Source of the DNA: Mycobacterium sp. M26
Lineage (GTDB): Bacteria; Actinomycetota; Actinomycetes; Mycobacteriales; Mycobacteriaceae
DNA: 64,000 nt
Assembly (NCBI RefSeq): GCF_001494595.1
Contig: NZ_LN929907.1
Span: forward strand, 1,865,468-1,929,467
Reading direction: 5' to 3'
Numbering within the stretch: the first letter of the stretch is position 1; every line of letters begins with the position of its first letter. The notes beneath the pieces are model-generated. The model saw only the letters and a list, made by a program, of their open reading frames with translations, was not told the origin of the DNA and made no database searches. Shown in pieces: positions 32,148-45,824 of this stretch. Position numbers and translations under genes: made by a program.

Positions 32148-32504
32148 TCAGCGGCGCCGACCGTAGAGCAGCATGCCGACCACCGGCAGCGCCAGCCAGG
32201 CCAGCCAGCCGTGCGGCACCAGCATGGTGAACCCCAGCGCGATCAGCGGGATCACCGCCATCGCGATGGCCCGCCAGTCGCGGGTGTGCTCGACGTCGGT
32301 GACGGGTTTGACCGGCAGGTCGGCGAAGATCGGTTCCAGGTCGGCGCGGGTGATGGCGGCGCTGACCGCCGCACTGCGCTCGGAGAACTCCTCCGGTGTC
32401 AGCCGCCCCTCGGAGAACTGCTTGCTCAGCAGTTGCAGCGCGTCCTCCCGTTCGGCCGTGCCGATCCGCACCCGTTCCAATTCCTCGCCCACGGGGTACA
32501 TCAT
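32148..32504 (-). CDS. DUF1707 membrane protein
   Basis: 118 residues. The N-terminal ~60 are DUF1707 (RVRIGTAEREDALQLLSKQFSEGRLTPEEFSERSAA), a soluble domain common in actinobacteria. The C-terminus has two hydrophobic spans (AIAMAVIPLIALGFTMLV and WLAWLALPVVGMLLYG) ending in basic residues. ATG 32504 is used. It lies only five bases from the divergent ATG at 32510, so GTG 32471, which begins the domain itself, is a real alternative. Role unknown. Confidence 0.8.
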   Translation of the reverse strand: MMYPVGEELERVRIGTAEREDALQLLSKQFSEGRLTPEEFSERSAAVSAAITRADLEPIFADLPVKPVTDVEHTRDWRAIAMAVIPLIALGFTMLVPHGWLAWLALPVVGMLLYGRRR

Positions 32505-32509
32505 GCTCT

Positions 32510-33232
32510 ATGAAGATTGCCCTGTTCGGTGCCAGCGGTCAGATCGGTACCGCGGTGTCCGAGTTCCTGAAAGCCGAAGGCCACGACGTGGTCGCCGCGT
32601 CCCGCAACACCGGCGTCGATGTACTCACCGGGGAAGGCGTGGCCGACGCCGTTGCCGGCGCCCAGGTGCTCGTCGACGTCCTCAACTCGCCGTCGTTCGA
32701 GGATGAACCGGTGATGGAGTTCTTCTCCACCGCCACCCGCACGCTCGTCGAGGCCGCCAGGACCGCGGGCGTCGGACACTATGTGGCGCTGACGATCGTT
32801 GGCGACACCCGGCTGCCGGACAGCGGCTACATGCGGGCCAAGGTCGCCCAGGAGACGCTCATCGAGTCCTCCGGCGTGCCGTACACAATCGTGCGGGCCA
32901 CCCAGTTCATCGAATTCGCCGACGCCATCGTCGCGAGCATGACCGACGGCGACGTGGTGCGGGTGCCGCAGGCCCGGATCCAGCCCATGGCGGCCGCGGA
33001 GGTCGCCGCGCACGTGGCCCGCGCCGCGGTCGGGTCGCCGGCCGGTGTGGTCGAGATCGGCGGACCGGAGGCCATCACCTTCGCCGAGCTCGCGCGCACC
33101 GTGCTGGCCCGCAGCGGCCAACAGCGCGACGTCGTGGTCGATCCCGCGGTCACCTACTTCGGCGCGCGGGTGGATGACGACAGTCTGGTGACCGGTCCCG
33201 GGGCAGTGCTGGGGTCGGTGCGGTTCGGCTGA
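32510..33232 (+). CDS. NAD(P)-binding NmrA/SDR-like oxidoreductase
   Basis: 240 residues of the atypical short-chain dehydrogenase (NmrA-like) type: dinucleotide motif KIALFGASGQIGTAV at the N-terminus, then HYVALTIVGDTRLPDSGYMRAKVAQE with a Y-x3-K-like pair, and TIVRATQFIEFAD. Members act as NAD(P)H-dependent reductases or redox sensors; the substrate is unknown. ATG 32510 starts directly at the fold, five bases from the opposite gene's start, leaving no room for a separate ribosome site, so the transcript may be leaderless. Confidence 0.82.
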   Translation: MKIALFGASGQIGTAVSEFLKAEGHDVVAASRNTGVDVLTGEGVADAVAGAQVLVDVLNSPSFEDEPVMEFFSTATRTLVEAARTAGVGHYVALTIVGDTRLPDSGYMRAKVAQETLIESSGVPYTIVRATQFIEFADAIVASMTDGDVVRVPQARIQPMAAAEVAAHVARAAVGSPAGVVEIGGPEAITFAELARTVLARSGQQRDVVVDPAVTYFGARVDDDSLVTGPGAVLGSVRFG

Positions 33233-33241
33233 GCCGCGCGG

Positions 33242-34735
33242 TCATTCGCTGCGGCGCAGCACCGCCAGCACGGTGAGCGCCAGGATCTTCGCGTCCAGGG
33301 CCAGCGACCAGTTCTCGATGTAGAAGTTGTCCCATTCGGCCCGGTCGGCGATCGAGGTCTGCCCGCGCAGGCCGTGCACCTGAGCCCAGCCGGTCATCCC
33401 GGCCTTGACGCGGTGCCGTTCGCCGTACCGCCGGATCTGGGCCTCGAAGACCTCGACGAACTCAGGACGCTCGGGTCGCGGACCGACGAGGCTCATCTCG
33501 CATTTGAACACGTTGATCAACTGCGGCAGTTCGTCCAGCGACGTCGCCCGCAGCACCTTGCCGATCGTGGTCCGCCGGTCGACGCCCTCCACGCCGCCGG
33601 GCGCGGCACCGCTGCGGAGTTCGAAGGCGGCGTCGGCCGCGCTGGGTACCCGCATCGTGCGGAACTTCAGGCAGTCGAAGACCCGGCCGTCGCGACCGAC
33701 CCGCGGCTGGCGGAAGAGGATGGGCCCGGGTGAACTGAGCCGCACCAGTGCCACCAGGCTCAGGAACACCGGTGAGATGACGAGCAAACCCAGTGCGCCG
33801 CACAGGCGATCGAGTGCGTGCTTGACGGTGAACTGCCAGCCGTGGGGATTGGTGCGCGGCATCGAGAACAGCGGCAGACCGCCCAGGTGCTCGATCGTCG
33901 AGCGCTCGCCGATCACGTCGAACATCCGTGGGACCACCCAGACCCGGGCGCCGGTGCGATGCGCCAGCTGGACCACCCGGGCCAACAACTCGTCCTGGGT
34001 CCGGGAGAAGGCGATGACGATCGCCTCGGCGCCGGTCTGCAGTACGGCATCCTCGATGGTGTCCGGCGAGCCGATCCGGGGAACACCGGGCGGCGCCGAT
34101 TCGCCGTGCAGGGGATGCCAGGGTGAGTCGGTGTCCAGAAGGCCGATCGGCCGCAGGCCGTATTCCGGTGACGCGCTGAGTCTTTCGATGATCTGGTGCG
34201 CGACGATCCCGTTGCCGACGATCAGGGTGGGCGAGAGCAGATGCCCCTGATGCCGGAGGCGGCGTTGGACGGTGGCCCGGATGAGGCGGCCGAGCAGGAT
34301 GGCGCCGGTGGCACACATCCAGATCTTGGCCACCAGGTGCTCGGGATGATCGTGCCGGTCGGCCACCAGAATGCCGGCGCTGAGCAGCACCATCGACGCC
34401 AGCGCGACCGAGGCGATCACCGGGCCGATCTCGTGGATGAAGCGCCGGTTGAGCCGGCGGCGGTAGATGCCTCGCGCGGCCATCACGGTGATCACCGTCG
34501 GGACGAAGAGCAGGACCATCCACGCGGGCGCGTGTTCGCCGTGCGCAGCAGTCGTCCACCACAACACCAGCAGCAGGGCGACTCCGGCGGCCAGGACGTC
34601 GATGCCGACGGTCACCGTCGTGCTGAGCGGGTCCTGACGGATCAGCGCGGCGAAGCGTCGCGGGGAACCCCCGCCGGCCGCGTTGAGCGCGGCAGGCACC
34701 GATGACTCATCGGAGGGGGTGGTCCCCACTGACAT
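33242..34735 (-). CDS. polyprenyl-phosphate glycosyl-1-phosphate transferase (WcaJ/CpsE type)
   Basis: 497 residues. The N-terminal half has four to five membrane segments (VTVGIDVLAAGVALLLVLWW, MVLLFVPTVITVMAA and others) and a CoA-binding-like domain (SPTLIVGNGIVAHQIIERL). The C-terminal bacterial sugar transferase domain has HALDRLCGALGLLVISPVFLSLVALVRLSSPGPILFRQPRVG, KFRTMR, and LPQLINVFKCEMSLVGPRPERPEF. It starts polysaccharide synthesis by loading a sugar-1-phosphate onto a lipid carrier. No other polysaccharide export genes adjoin it. The 98 bases between it and accA3 hold no other feature. Confidence 0.92.
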   Translation of the reverse strand: MSVGTTPSDESSVPAALNAAGGGSPRRFAALIRQDPLSTTVTVGIDVLAAGVALLLVLWWTTAAHGEHAPAWMVLLFVPTVITVMAARGIYRRRLNRRFIHEIGPVIASVALASMVLLSAGILVADRHDHPEHLVAKIWMCATGAILLGRLIRATVQRRLRHQGHLLSPTLIVGNGIVAHQIIERLSASPEYGLRPIGLLDTDSPWHPLHGESAPPGVPRIGSPDTIEDAVLQTGAEAIVIAFSRTQDELLARVVQLAHRTGARVWVVPRMFDVIGERSTIEHLGGLPLFSMPRTNPHGWQFTVKHALDRLCGALGLLVISPVFLSLVALVRLSSPGPILFRQPRVGRDGRVFDCLKFRTMRVPSAADAAFELRSGAAPGGVEGVDRRTTIGKVLRATSLDELPQLINVFKCEMSLVGPRPERPEFVEVFEAQIRRYGERHRVKAGMTGWAQVHGLRGQTSIADRAEWDNFYIENWSLALDAKILALTVLAVLRRSE

Positions 34736-34833
34736 GCTTCGCTCGATTCGCCGCCCGACCTAACGACGAGCAGCGTATCTGTTTGCGATCGCACCTACTT
34801 CGTGAAGAGTGGGCGCGTCCGAAGATGTCGGTG

Positions 34834-36658
<1,825 letters not shown>

Positions 36659-36735
36659 TAAAAATAGGTTCGCACGGCAGTGTAAGCGGCGCCTAATCGA
36701 CCGGGACCAGCCGGTACCCCTACTAATGAGTAAGT

Positions 36736-37155
36736 TCAGCCCGCGTCGCGTAGCCGCCGCTTGATCCGGGTCAGCATGGCCGACATTCCGCGCAGCCGCA
36801 GGGGACTGATCAGCGCTGCCAGGCCCAGTTCGGAGTAGAAATCATCGGGCACCGCGAGGATGTCCGCGGCCGATTGCCCGTCCAGGCCGGTGGCCAGGAT
36901 CGAGGCGAACCCGCGTGTCGTCGGCGCTTCGGCCGGTGCGCTGAAAAACAGCCGCACATGCTCGGCGTCGGTGGCGTCGACATGCAGGAACAGCGGCGAC
37001 TGGCACTCCGGCACCGGCTCCATGGCCGCCTCTTCGAGGTCGGCGGGCAGCGGCGGTAGCTCATTGGCGAACTCCAGCAGCAGCGTAAGCTTGTCCTGGC
37101 CCTGCACCTCGGCGAAGTCGGAGACCACCTCGGCCAGGGCCGCCGGCATGGTCAT
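36736..37155 (-). CDS. SufE-like iron-sulfur assembly protein
   Basis: 139 residues of the SufE family: [32 protein letters not shown] at the start, [11 protein letters not shown] containing the conserved sulfur-accepting Cys, and [17 protein letters not shown] at the end. SufE carries persulfide sulfur from a cysteine desulfurase to a scaffold. It is coupled to the rhodanese gene sseA by ATGA (37152-37155), so a sulfurtransferase and a sulfur carrier are made together. Equivalent to Rv3284 by position, from memory. Confidence 0.92.
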   Translation of the reverse strand: MTMPAALAEVVSDFAEVQGQDKLTLLLEFANELPPLPADLEEAAMEPVPECQSPLFLHVDATDAEHVRLFFSAPAEAPTTRGFASILATGLDGQSAADILAVPDDFYSELGLAALISPLRLRGMSAMLTRIKRRLRDAG

Positions 37156-38036
37156 ACGGACCCCGGTGCCTCACCACTGACAATGGGAACCCGCACGGTG
37201 TTGCCCCACTCGGTCCACGAGCCGTCGTAATTGCGCACGCCCGGGATGCCCAGCAGGTAGGTCAGCACGAACCAGGTGTGGCTGGAGCGCTCGCCGATAC
37301 GGCAGTAGGCGATGATGTCGTCGCCCGGCTTGACGAAGGAGTACACGTCCTCGAGCGCGCCGCGGGTGCGGAAGCGCCCGCTGTCGTCGGCGGCCTTGGC
37401 CCACGGCACCGACACCGCGGTCGGGATGTGGCCGCCGCGCAGCGCGCCCTCCTCCGGGTAGTCGGGCATGTGGGTACGCTCGCCGGTGTACTCCTGCGGG
37501 GAGCGGACGTCGATCAGCGTCGAATGCCCCAGTGAGGCCAGCACATCGTCCTTGTAGGCCCGGATGGCGGCGTCGTTGCGCTCGACGACGGGATAGCCGG
37601 TGGTGGTCCGGCTCGGCACGTCCAGCGTGGTGTCACGGCCGTCGGAGATCCACAGATCCCGCCCGCCGTTGAGCAGTCGGACGTCCTGATGGCCGAACAG
37701 GGTGAACACCCACAGTGCGTAGGCGGCCCACCAGTTGCTCTTGTCGCCGTAGATCACCACGGTGTCGTCGCGGGCGATGCCTTTGCGGTTCATCAGCTCG
37801 GCGAACTGCTCGCCGTCGATGTAGTCGCGCACATTCGGATCGTTGAGGTCGGTGTGCCAGTCGATCTTGACCGCACCCGGGATGTGGCCGATGTCGTAGA
37901 GCAATACGTCTTCGTCGGACTCCACGATGGCCAGGCCCTTGGTGCCCAGGTGCGCCGACAACCAGTCGGCGGTGACCAGGCGCTCAGGGTGGGCGTAGTC
38001 CTTGAGGGAGGGGCTGGGATCTGCAGGAAGCGGCAC
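37152..38036 (-). CDS. sseA: thiosulfate sulfurtransferase (two-domain rhodanese)
   Basis: 294 residues with two rhodanese domains. The N-terminal one ([11 protein letters not shown] ... [15 protein letters not shown]) lacks the catalytic Cys, as usual; the C-terminal one has the active-site loop [13 protein letters not shown] with the persulfide-forming Cys. It transfers sulfur from thiosulfate or 3-mercaptopyruvate to an acceptor. Overlap with the SufE-like gene supports a sulfur-trafficking role. It lies 19 bases from maf in the conserved accD5-accA3 operon. Confidence 0.95.
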   Translation of the reverse strand: MPLPADPSPSLKDYAHPERLVTADWLSAHLGTKGLAIVESDEDVLLYDIGHIPGAVKIDWHTDLNDPNVRDYIDGEQFAELMNRKGIARDDTVVIYGDKSNWWAAYALWVFTLFGHQDVRLLNGGRDLWISDGRDTTLDVPSRTTTGYPVVERNDAAIRAYKDDVLASLGHSTLIDVRSPQEYTGERTHMPDYPEEGALRGGHIPTAVSVPWAKAADDSGRFRTRGALEDVYSFVKPGDDIIAYCRIGERSSHTWFVLTYLLGIPGVRNYDGSWTEWGNTVRVPIVSGEAPGSV

Positions 38037-38055
38037 CAGACGAGCCTACCGTCGA

Positions 38056-38697
38056 TCAGCCCACCGGATTGGCGGCCCACAGTTCGCCGATGGACAGCCC
38101 GACGGTGCTGAACAACTCGTGGGTCAGCGCCAGGCCGAGGCCCACCACATTGGACGGATCGCCGTCCACACCGTCCAGAAACCAGCCGCCCAGGCCGTCG
38201 AGGGTGAATGCCCCGGCAACGTTCAGCGGTTCGCCAGTGGCGATGTAGGCGGCCAGATCGGTGGCGTTGGGGGTGGAGAACCGCACGGTGGTGACCGCAG
38301 CCCGGGTTTCGGTCCGGGTGGTGACGCCGTCCAGCACCCGGATCACGCAATGCCCCGTGTAGAGGTGCCCGTCCCGGCCCGCCATCGAATTCCATTGCTG
38401 CGCAGCGTTTTCCGGTGTTCCGGGCTTGCCGCGCAGTCGGCCGTCGACGTAGAGCATCGAATCACAGCCGATCACAACGCAATCGGCGGCGACGCCGTCG
38501 TCGAGAACCTCGCGGACGGCCTCGGCTTTCGCCCGGGCCAGCGCGTTGACCACGTCACCCGGATCGGCCCCGGGGCCGAGCCGGTCGACGATGGCGTCCT
38601 CGTCGACCCCGGACACCACCACCAGCGGGTCGATTCCGGCGTGCCGCAGCACCCGCAGCCGACCGGAGGAGGCCGAACCGAGAACGACTCTGGTCAT
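38056..38697 (-). CDS. maf: Maf-type nucleoside triphosphate pyrophosphatase
   Basis: 213 residues. The Maf fold starts with [20 protein letters not shown], and the family motif [21 protein letters not shown] contains the catalytic Asp. [28 protein letters not shown] lies near the C-terminus. Maf enzymes hydrolyse non-standard or pyrimidine NTPs as house-cleaning and are linked to septation control. It starts three bases after accE5 and lies 19 bases before sseA in the same operon. Confidence 0.94.
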   Translation of the reverse strand: MTRVVLGSASSGRLRVLRHAGIDPLVVVSGVDEDAIVDRLGPGADPGDVVNALARAKAEAVREVLDDGVAADCVVIGCDSMLYVDGRLRGKPGTPENAAQQWNSMAGRDGHLYTGHCVIRVLDGVTTRTETRAAVTTVRFSTPNATDLAAYIATGEPLNVAGAFTLDGLGGWFLDGVDGDPSNVVGLGLALTHELFSTVGLSIGELWAANPVG

Positions 38698-38700
38698 ACC

Positions 38701-38972
38701 TCAGCGACGCATGTGGGTGCGCGCCAGCAGCGTGACCCGCTGCCAGCTGGTCACCGTGTAGCGCAGCTTGTCGACCGGGTGGCCCCACAGGTTGATCTCC
38801 TGCGGGCCGGGGTCGGGCCGTCCGCCGCTGGCGCCGGCCAGCACCGTCACCAGCGCGGCGATCTCCTCGTCGGTCGGGTTGCCCCGGTCGATGCGGATCT
38901 CGGGTACCCCCGGCTCCGGATTGTCCAGCGTCATGTCGCGCGGATCGCTGAACTCGATGATGTCCTCGTGCT

Positions 38973-38976
<4 letters not shown>
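38701..38976 (-). CDS. accE5: acyl-CoA carboxylase epsilon subunit AccE5
   Basis: 91 residues. The epsilon-subunit domain is [23 protein letters not shown], then the C-terminal [28 protein letters not shown], conserved in actinobacteria. It stimulates assembly of AccA3-AccD5. GTG 38976 has AAAGGG eight bases upstream and overlaps the stop of the repeat-encoded frame at 38973-39173 by GTGA. The M. tuberculosis protein, as I recall, is longer with ~15-residue repeats at its N-terminus; here a 15-codon repeat array precedes the gene but in a different frame. Confidence 0.93.
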
Positions 38977-41438
<2,462 letters not shown>

Positions 41439-42112
41439 CCGAGCGCGCCGCGCCGGCGCCGCCGCAGCGGGGTGACGTTGCCGCGTTCGTGGGTGGCTTC
41501 GTACTCGTCCTCGAGCACCTCGGCCAGACCGCCTGCGGTGAGGGACTCCAGCGCCTTGTCGTGATCGCCGGCGAGTTCGTCGGGGAACACCCAGCGCCGG
41601 AACGCCCAGAACCGGAACGCCATCTGTAGCAGGTTGCCGATGATGTAGGCCGAGATGAAGTCGGCGATGTTCTCGACGGTCAGCGTGACGTGCGGCACCC
41701 GCAGTTCCAGCACGTAGCTGGAGAACCACAGCGGAGCCATGCTCAGCAGCACGCCGACACCGCTGAACGCGAAGAACAGCAGCGCCTCGTGGCTGCGCTC
41801 GCGGCCGCCGCGGTTGCGGAAGCTCCATTCCCGGTTGAGCACGTAGGAGGCGATGACCGCGACGATGCCGGCGATGACCTTGGCGGTGACGGGCTTGGGC
41901 TCGAGGATCGTCAGCTTCAGCGTGTAGAAGATCGCCGAATCGATGACGAACGTCGTGGCGCCGACGATCGCGAACTTGATGAGCTCGTGATGCCGGTCGG
42001 CGAAGGGCCGGATCGGCCGGGGGAGCCGGGCGATCGTGGCATCAGCGAAAGACACAATCGTCGAGTCTACGGAAATCGGGCCAGGTGTGCGTACTCGCGC
42101 AGGTCTGACACC

Positions 42113-43315
42113 ATGATGGCCGTGCCGAACGACCCCAGACCTCCGATTGTCGCCATGGTGGGCGGCGGACAGCTCGCCCGGATGACGCACCAGGCCGCGA
42201 TCGCCCTCGGCCAGAGTTTGCGGGTGCTGGCCGTCAGCCCCGACGACCCGGCCGCCCAGGTGGCCCCCGACGTGGTGATCGGCACCCATACGGACCTAGA
42301 AGCCCTGCGTAAGGCCGCTTCGGGTGCCGCAGTGCTCACCTTCGATCACGAGCACGTGCCGACCGAGATGCTGGAGACCTTGGTTGCCGAGGGGGTGGCG
42401 GTGGCCCCGCCGCCCGAGGCGTTGGTGCACGCCCAGGACAAATTGGTGATGCGCCGCAAGCTCGAGGCGCTGGGCGCCCCGATCCCGCGCTTCACCGCCG
42501 TGGCGGGCGTGGCGGACGTCGACGCCTTCAGCGAACACATCGGTGGTGCGCCCATCGTCGTCAAAACCGTGCGGGGCGGCTACGACGGCCGCGGTGTGGT
42601 GCTGACCCGCGACCTCGCGCACGCCCGCGAGACCGTCGAGGCCTACCTGGCCGATGGGGTGGCGGTACTGCTGGAGGAACGGGTGTCGATGCGCCGCGAA
42701 CTGTCGGCGCTGGTGGCCCGCTCGCCGTTCGGGCAGGGCGCGGCGTGGCCGATCGTGGAAACCGTTCAAGAAGACGGAATCTGTGTGACGGTGCTGGCGC
42801 CGGCGCCGGGCTTGTCCGAAGAAGTGGCGTCGTCGGCCGAACAGCTGGGGCTGCGGCTGGCCGCCGAGCTGGGTGTGGTGGGCGTGCTGGCGGTGGAGTT
42901 GTTCGAGACGACCGAGGGGGAGCTGTTGGTCAACGAACTGGCGATGCGGCCGCACAACTCCGGGCACTGGACCATGGACGGTGCGGTCACCAGCCAGTTC
43001 GAGCAGCACATCCGCGCGGTGCTGGACTATCCGCTCGGTGACACCAGCGCCGTCGCACCGGTGACGGTGATGGCCAATGTGCTTGGCGCCCAACAGGAAC
43101 CGTCGATGGGCCTGGACGAGCGGCTGCACCATCTGTTCGGCCGGATCCCGGAGGCCAAGGTGCACCTGTACGGCAAGGCCGCCCGGCCGGGCCGCAAGGT
43201 GGGCCACGTCAACATCGTGGGCAGCGACCCGGACCGTGTTCGTGAGCGTGCCGAACGGGCGGCACACTGGTTGTCGAACGCGCAGTGGACCGACGGATGG
43301 GATGGACATGCCTGA
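42113..43315 (+). CDS. purK: N5-carboxyaminoimidazole ribonucleotide synthase PurK
   Basis: 400 residues. ATP-grasp enzyme of purine synthesis: [21 protein letters not shown] at the start, [16 protein letters not shown] for nucleotide binding, and [37 protein letters not shown] for the metal and substrate region. It uses ATP and bicarbonate to make N5-CAIR from AIR, the substrate for PurE encoded next. ATG 42113 or the adjacent ATG 42116 may be used. Its 3' end overlaps purE by a few bases. Confidence 0.96.
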   Translation: MMAVPNDPRPPIVAMVGGGQLARMTHQAAIALGQSLRVLAVSPDDPAAQVAPDVVIGTHTDLEALRKAASGAAVLTFDHEHVPTEMLETLVAEGVAVAPPPEALVHAQDKLVMRRKLEALGAPIPRFTAVAGVADVDAFSEHIGGAPIVVKTVRGGYDGRGVVLTRDLAHARETVEAYLADGVAVLLEERVSMRRELSALVARSPFGQGAAWPIVETVQEDGICVTVLAPAPGLSEEVASSAEQLGLRLAAELGVVGVLAVELFETTEGELLVNELAMRPHNSGHWTMDGAVTSQFEQHIRAVLDYPLGDTSAVAPVTVMANVLGAQQEPSMGLDERLHHLFGRIPEAKVHLYGKAARPGRKVGHVNIVGSDPDRVRERAERAAHWLSNAQWTDGWDGHA

Positions 43316-43811
43316 ACCTGTTGTCGGCGTGATCATGGGCAGCGACAGCGACTGGCCGGTGATGGAGGCCGCCGCGATCGCGCTGGCCGAGTTCGAGGTG
43401 CCGTTCGAGGTGGGCGTGGTCTCGGCGCACCGCACGCCGGGCCGGATGCTCGACTACGCCCGCAGCGCGGCCGATCGCGGCATCAAGGTGATCATCGCCG
43501 GCGCGGGCGGAGCCGCCCACCTGCCCGGCATGGTCGCCTCGGCCACGCCGCTGCCGGTGATCGGGGTGCCGGTGCCGTTGGCCAAGCTCGACGGGATGGA
43601 CTCGCTGCTGTCGATCGTGCAGATGCCGGCCGGGGTGCCGGTGGCCACGGTCTCGATCGGCGGCGCCCGTAACGCCGGACTGCTGGCGGTGCGGATTCTG
43701 GCGTCGGCCGATGCCGCGCTACTGAAGAAGATGCAGAACTTCCAGGACGACCTCGAGGCCCAGGTGCTGGCGAAGGATCGTGCGTTGCGGGAGCGATTAC
43801 TCGGTGAGTGA
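43308..43811 (+). CDS. purE: N5-CAIR mutase PurE
   Basis: 167 residues. Class I Pur[20 protein letters not shown] with the phosphate-binding [16 protein letters not shown] with the catalytic His, and [14 protein letters not shown]. It converts N5-CAIR to CAIR. ATG 43308 overlaps the purK stop by eight bases and is six bases from GGATGG; ATG 43302 is two codons upstream in the same frame. Operon purK-purE, followed by fadE25 with its own ribosome site. Confidence 0.95.
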   Translation: MPEPVVGVIMGSDSDWPVMEAAAIALAEFEVPFEVGVVSAHRTPGRMLDYARSAADRGIKVIIAGAGGAAHLPGMVASATPLPVIGVPVPLAKLDGMDSLLSIVQMPAGVPVATVSIGGARNAGLLAVRILASADAALLKKMQNFQDDLEAQVLAKDRALRERLLGE

Positions 43812-43852
43812 GGCCCGCGGTAAAGTTACCAGCGAGTAGCAAGGAGGCTGTG

Positions 43853-45019
43853 ATGGCTGGTTGGAGCGGTGATTCGTCGTTCGACGTGTTCAAGCTGCCC
43901 GAAGAACATGAGGAACTCCGGACGGCGATCCGGGCGCTGGCGGAGAAAGAGATCGCTCCGCATGCCGCCGACGTCGACGAGAACTCGCGATTCCCGCAAG
44001 AGGCTCTGGAAGCGCTGAACGCCTCGGGCTTCAACGCGGTCCACATCCCCGAGGAGTTCGGCGGTCAGGGTGCCGACTCGCTGGCGGCGTGCATCGTGAT
44101 CGAGGAGGTCGCCCGCGTCGACGCCTCGGCATCGCTGATCCCCGCGGTGAACAAGCTCGGCACGATGGGCCTGATCCTGCGCGGCTCCGATGAGCTGAAG
44201 AAGAAGGTGCTGCCCGAGATCGCCGAGGGTGCGATGGCGTCCTACGGCCTGTCCGAGCGCGAGGCCGGCTCGGACGCCGCCGCCATGCGGACCCGGGCCA
44301 AGGCCGACGGTGACGACTGGATTCTCAACGGTGCCAAGGCCTGGATCACCAACGGCGGCAAGTCCACCTGGTACACCGTGATGGCGGTGACCGACCCGGA
44401 CAAGGGTGCCAACGGCATCTCGGCCTTCATGGTCCACATCGACGACGAGGGCTTCTCGATCGGCCCCAAGGAGCGCAAGCTCGGTATCAAGGGCTCGCCG
44501 ACCACCGAGCTGTACTTCGAGAACTGCCGCATCCCCGGTGACCGGATCATCGGCGAGCCGGGCACCGGTTTCAAGACCGCGCTGGCCACCCTGGACCACA
44601 CCCGCCCGACGATCGGTGCGCAGGCCGTCGGTATCGCGCAGGGCGCGCTGGACGCCGCGATCGCTTACACCAAGGACCGCAAGCAGTTCGGCCGTCCGAT
44701 CACCGACAACCAGGGCGTGCAGTTCATGCTCGCCGACATGGCGATGAAGGTCGAAGCCGCCCGGTTGATGGTGTACTCGGCCGCGGCGCGCGCCGAGCGC
44801 GGTGAGGGCAACCTCGGGTTCATCTCGGCGGCTTCGAAGTGCTTCGCCTCCGATGTGGCGATGGAGGTCACCACCGACGCCGTGCAGCTGTTCGGTGGCG
44901 CGGGCTACACCATCGACTTCCCCGTCGAGCGGATGATGCGCGACGCCAAGATCACCCAGATCTATGAGGGCACCAACCAGATTCAGCGGGTCGTGATGTC
45001 CCGCGCGCTGCTGCGCTGA
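43853..45019 (+). CDS. fadE25: acyl-CoA dehydrogenase FadE25
   Basis: 388 residues. Acyl-CoA dehydrogenase fold: FAD and substrate contacts in YGLSEREAGSDAAAMRTRA and NGAKAWITNGG, the helical signature DRKQFGRPITDNQGVQFMLADMAMKVEAARL, and the C-terminal QLFGGAGYTIDFPVERMMRDAKITQIYEGTNQIQR. It oxidises a saturated acyl-CoA to the enoyl form in beta-oxidation or branched amino-acid breakdown. AAGGAGG lies seven bases before ATG 43853. The position after purE matches the M. tuberculosis order. Exact substrate not evident. Confidence 0.95.
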   Translation: MAGWSGDSSFDVFKLPEEHEELRTAIRALAEKEIAPHAADVDENSRFPQEALEALNASGFNAVHIPEEFGGQGADSLAACIVIEEVARVDASASLIPAVNKLGTMGLILRGSDELKKKVLPEIAEGAMASYGLSEREAGSDAAAMRTRAKADGDDWILNGAKAWITNGGKSTWYTVMAVTDPDKGANGISAFMVHIDDEGFSIGPKERKLGIKGSPTTELYFENCRIPGDRIIGEPGTGFKTALATLDHTRPTIGAQAVGIAQGALDAAIAYTKDRKQFGRPITDNQGVQFMLADMAMKVEAARLMVYSAAARAERGEGNLGFISAASKCFASDVAMEVTTDAVQLFGGAGYTIDFPVERMMRDAKITQIYEGTNQIQRVVMSRALLR

Positions 45020-45020
45020 C

Positions 45021-45824
45021 TCAGTCGGCCGGGCGCAGGTGGGTAATGTCGCCCGCAGAGACCGTCACGACCTCGGTGTCGGTGTCGATCAGCAGACGCC
45101 CGAGTTCGTCGATGTCTGTTGCGGTGCCGATGATGTCGTGGTCGCCCGGCAGGATGGCCCGGACCCGGCTGCCCAGCGTGCTGCTGGCGCGCCGGTAGTC
45201 CTCGATCAGGGTCGCGTCCGGGCCCTGGGCCTGCTGCCAGTGCCGGATTCGGCGGGCGAGTTCACCCACGATCGTCTGGGCCAGGTGGTCGCGGTCGAGC
45301 ATGGTGGCGCCGAGCATCTGCAGTGAGGTGGCCCGCGGGTCAGGGGCCTCGTCGGCCGTCAGGGTGACGTTGAGACCGAGGCCGACGACGATCACCGGAT
45401 CCGGGGCGGCCACCTCGGCGAGGATGCCGGCCAGCTTGCCGGTGCCGACCAGCACGTCGTTGGGCCATTTCACCCCGGCCGCAATGCCGGTGGCCTGCCG
45501 CACCGCGTCAACCAGAGCCACCCCGGTGAGCAGCGGTAGCCACCCCCACGCCGACGGCGGCACGCCCGCGGCGTCGACGCCCATCGACAGGGCGATCTGC
45601 GAGCGGGGCGGCGCCGACCAGCTGCGGCCGTTGCGGCCGCGCCCGGCGCTCTGGTGTTCGGCGAGCAGCACGGTGCCGGTGATGTCCTGCCCGGCGGCGT
45701 GGCGGGCCAGCAGGTCGGCGTTGGTGGAGCCGGTCTCCTCGACGACGTCGAGCTGGCGCACGGGGCCGTCGGGTCCGATCAGGTTGGCCCGTAAGGCGGC
45801 CGGATCAAGTGGTGGGCGTTGCAT
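45021..45824 (-). CDS. birA: biotin-[acetyl-CoA-carboxylase] ligase BirA
   Basis: 267 residues, class I biotin protein ligase without an N-terminal DNA-binding domain. Key motifs are VVEETGSTNADLLARHAAG, the biotin/ATP loop HQSAGRGRNGRSWSAPP, KWPNDVLVGTGKLAGIL with the catalytic Lys and GLGLNV. It attaches biotin to carboxylase subunits such as AccA3, encoded 9 kb away. It is convergent with fadE25, with one base between stops, and its first 20 bases overlap the end of the transporter gene upstream. Confidence 0.95.
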   Translation of the reverse strand: MQRPPLDPAALRANLIGPDGPVRQLDVVEETGSTNADLLARHAAGQDITGTVLLAEHQSAGRGRNGRSWSAPPRSQIALSMGVDAAGVPPSAWGWLPLLTGVALVDAVRQATGIAAGVKWPNDVLVGTGKLAGILAEVAAPDPVIVVGLGLNVTLTADEAPDPRATSLQMLGATMLDRDHLAQTIVGELARRIRHWQQAQGPDATLIEDYRRASSTLGSRVRAILPGDHDIIGTATDIDELGRLLIDTDTEVVTVSAGDITHLRPAD

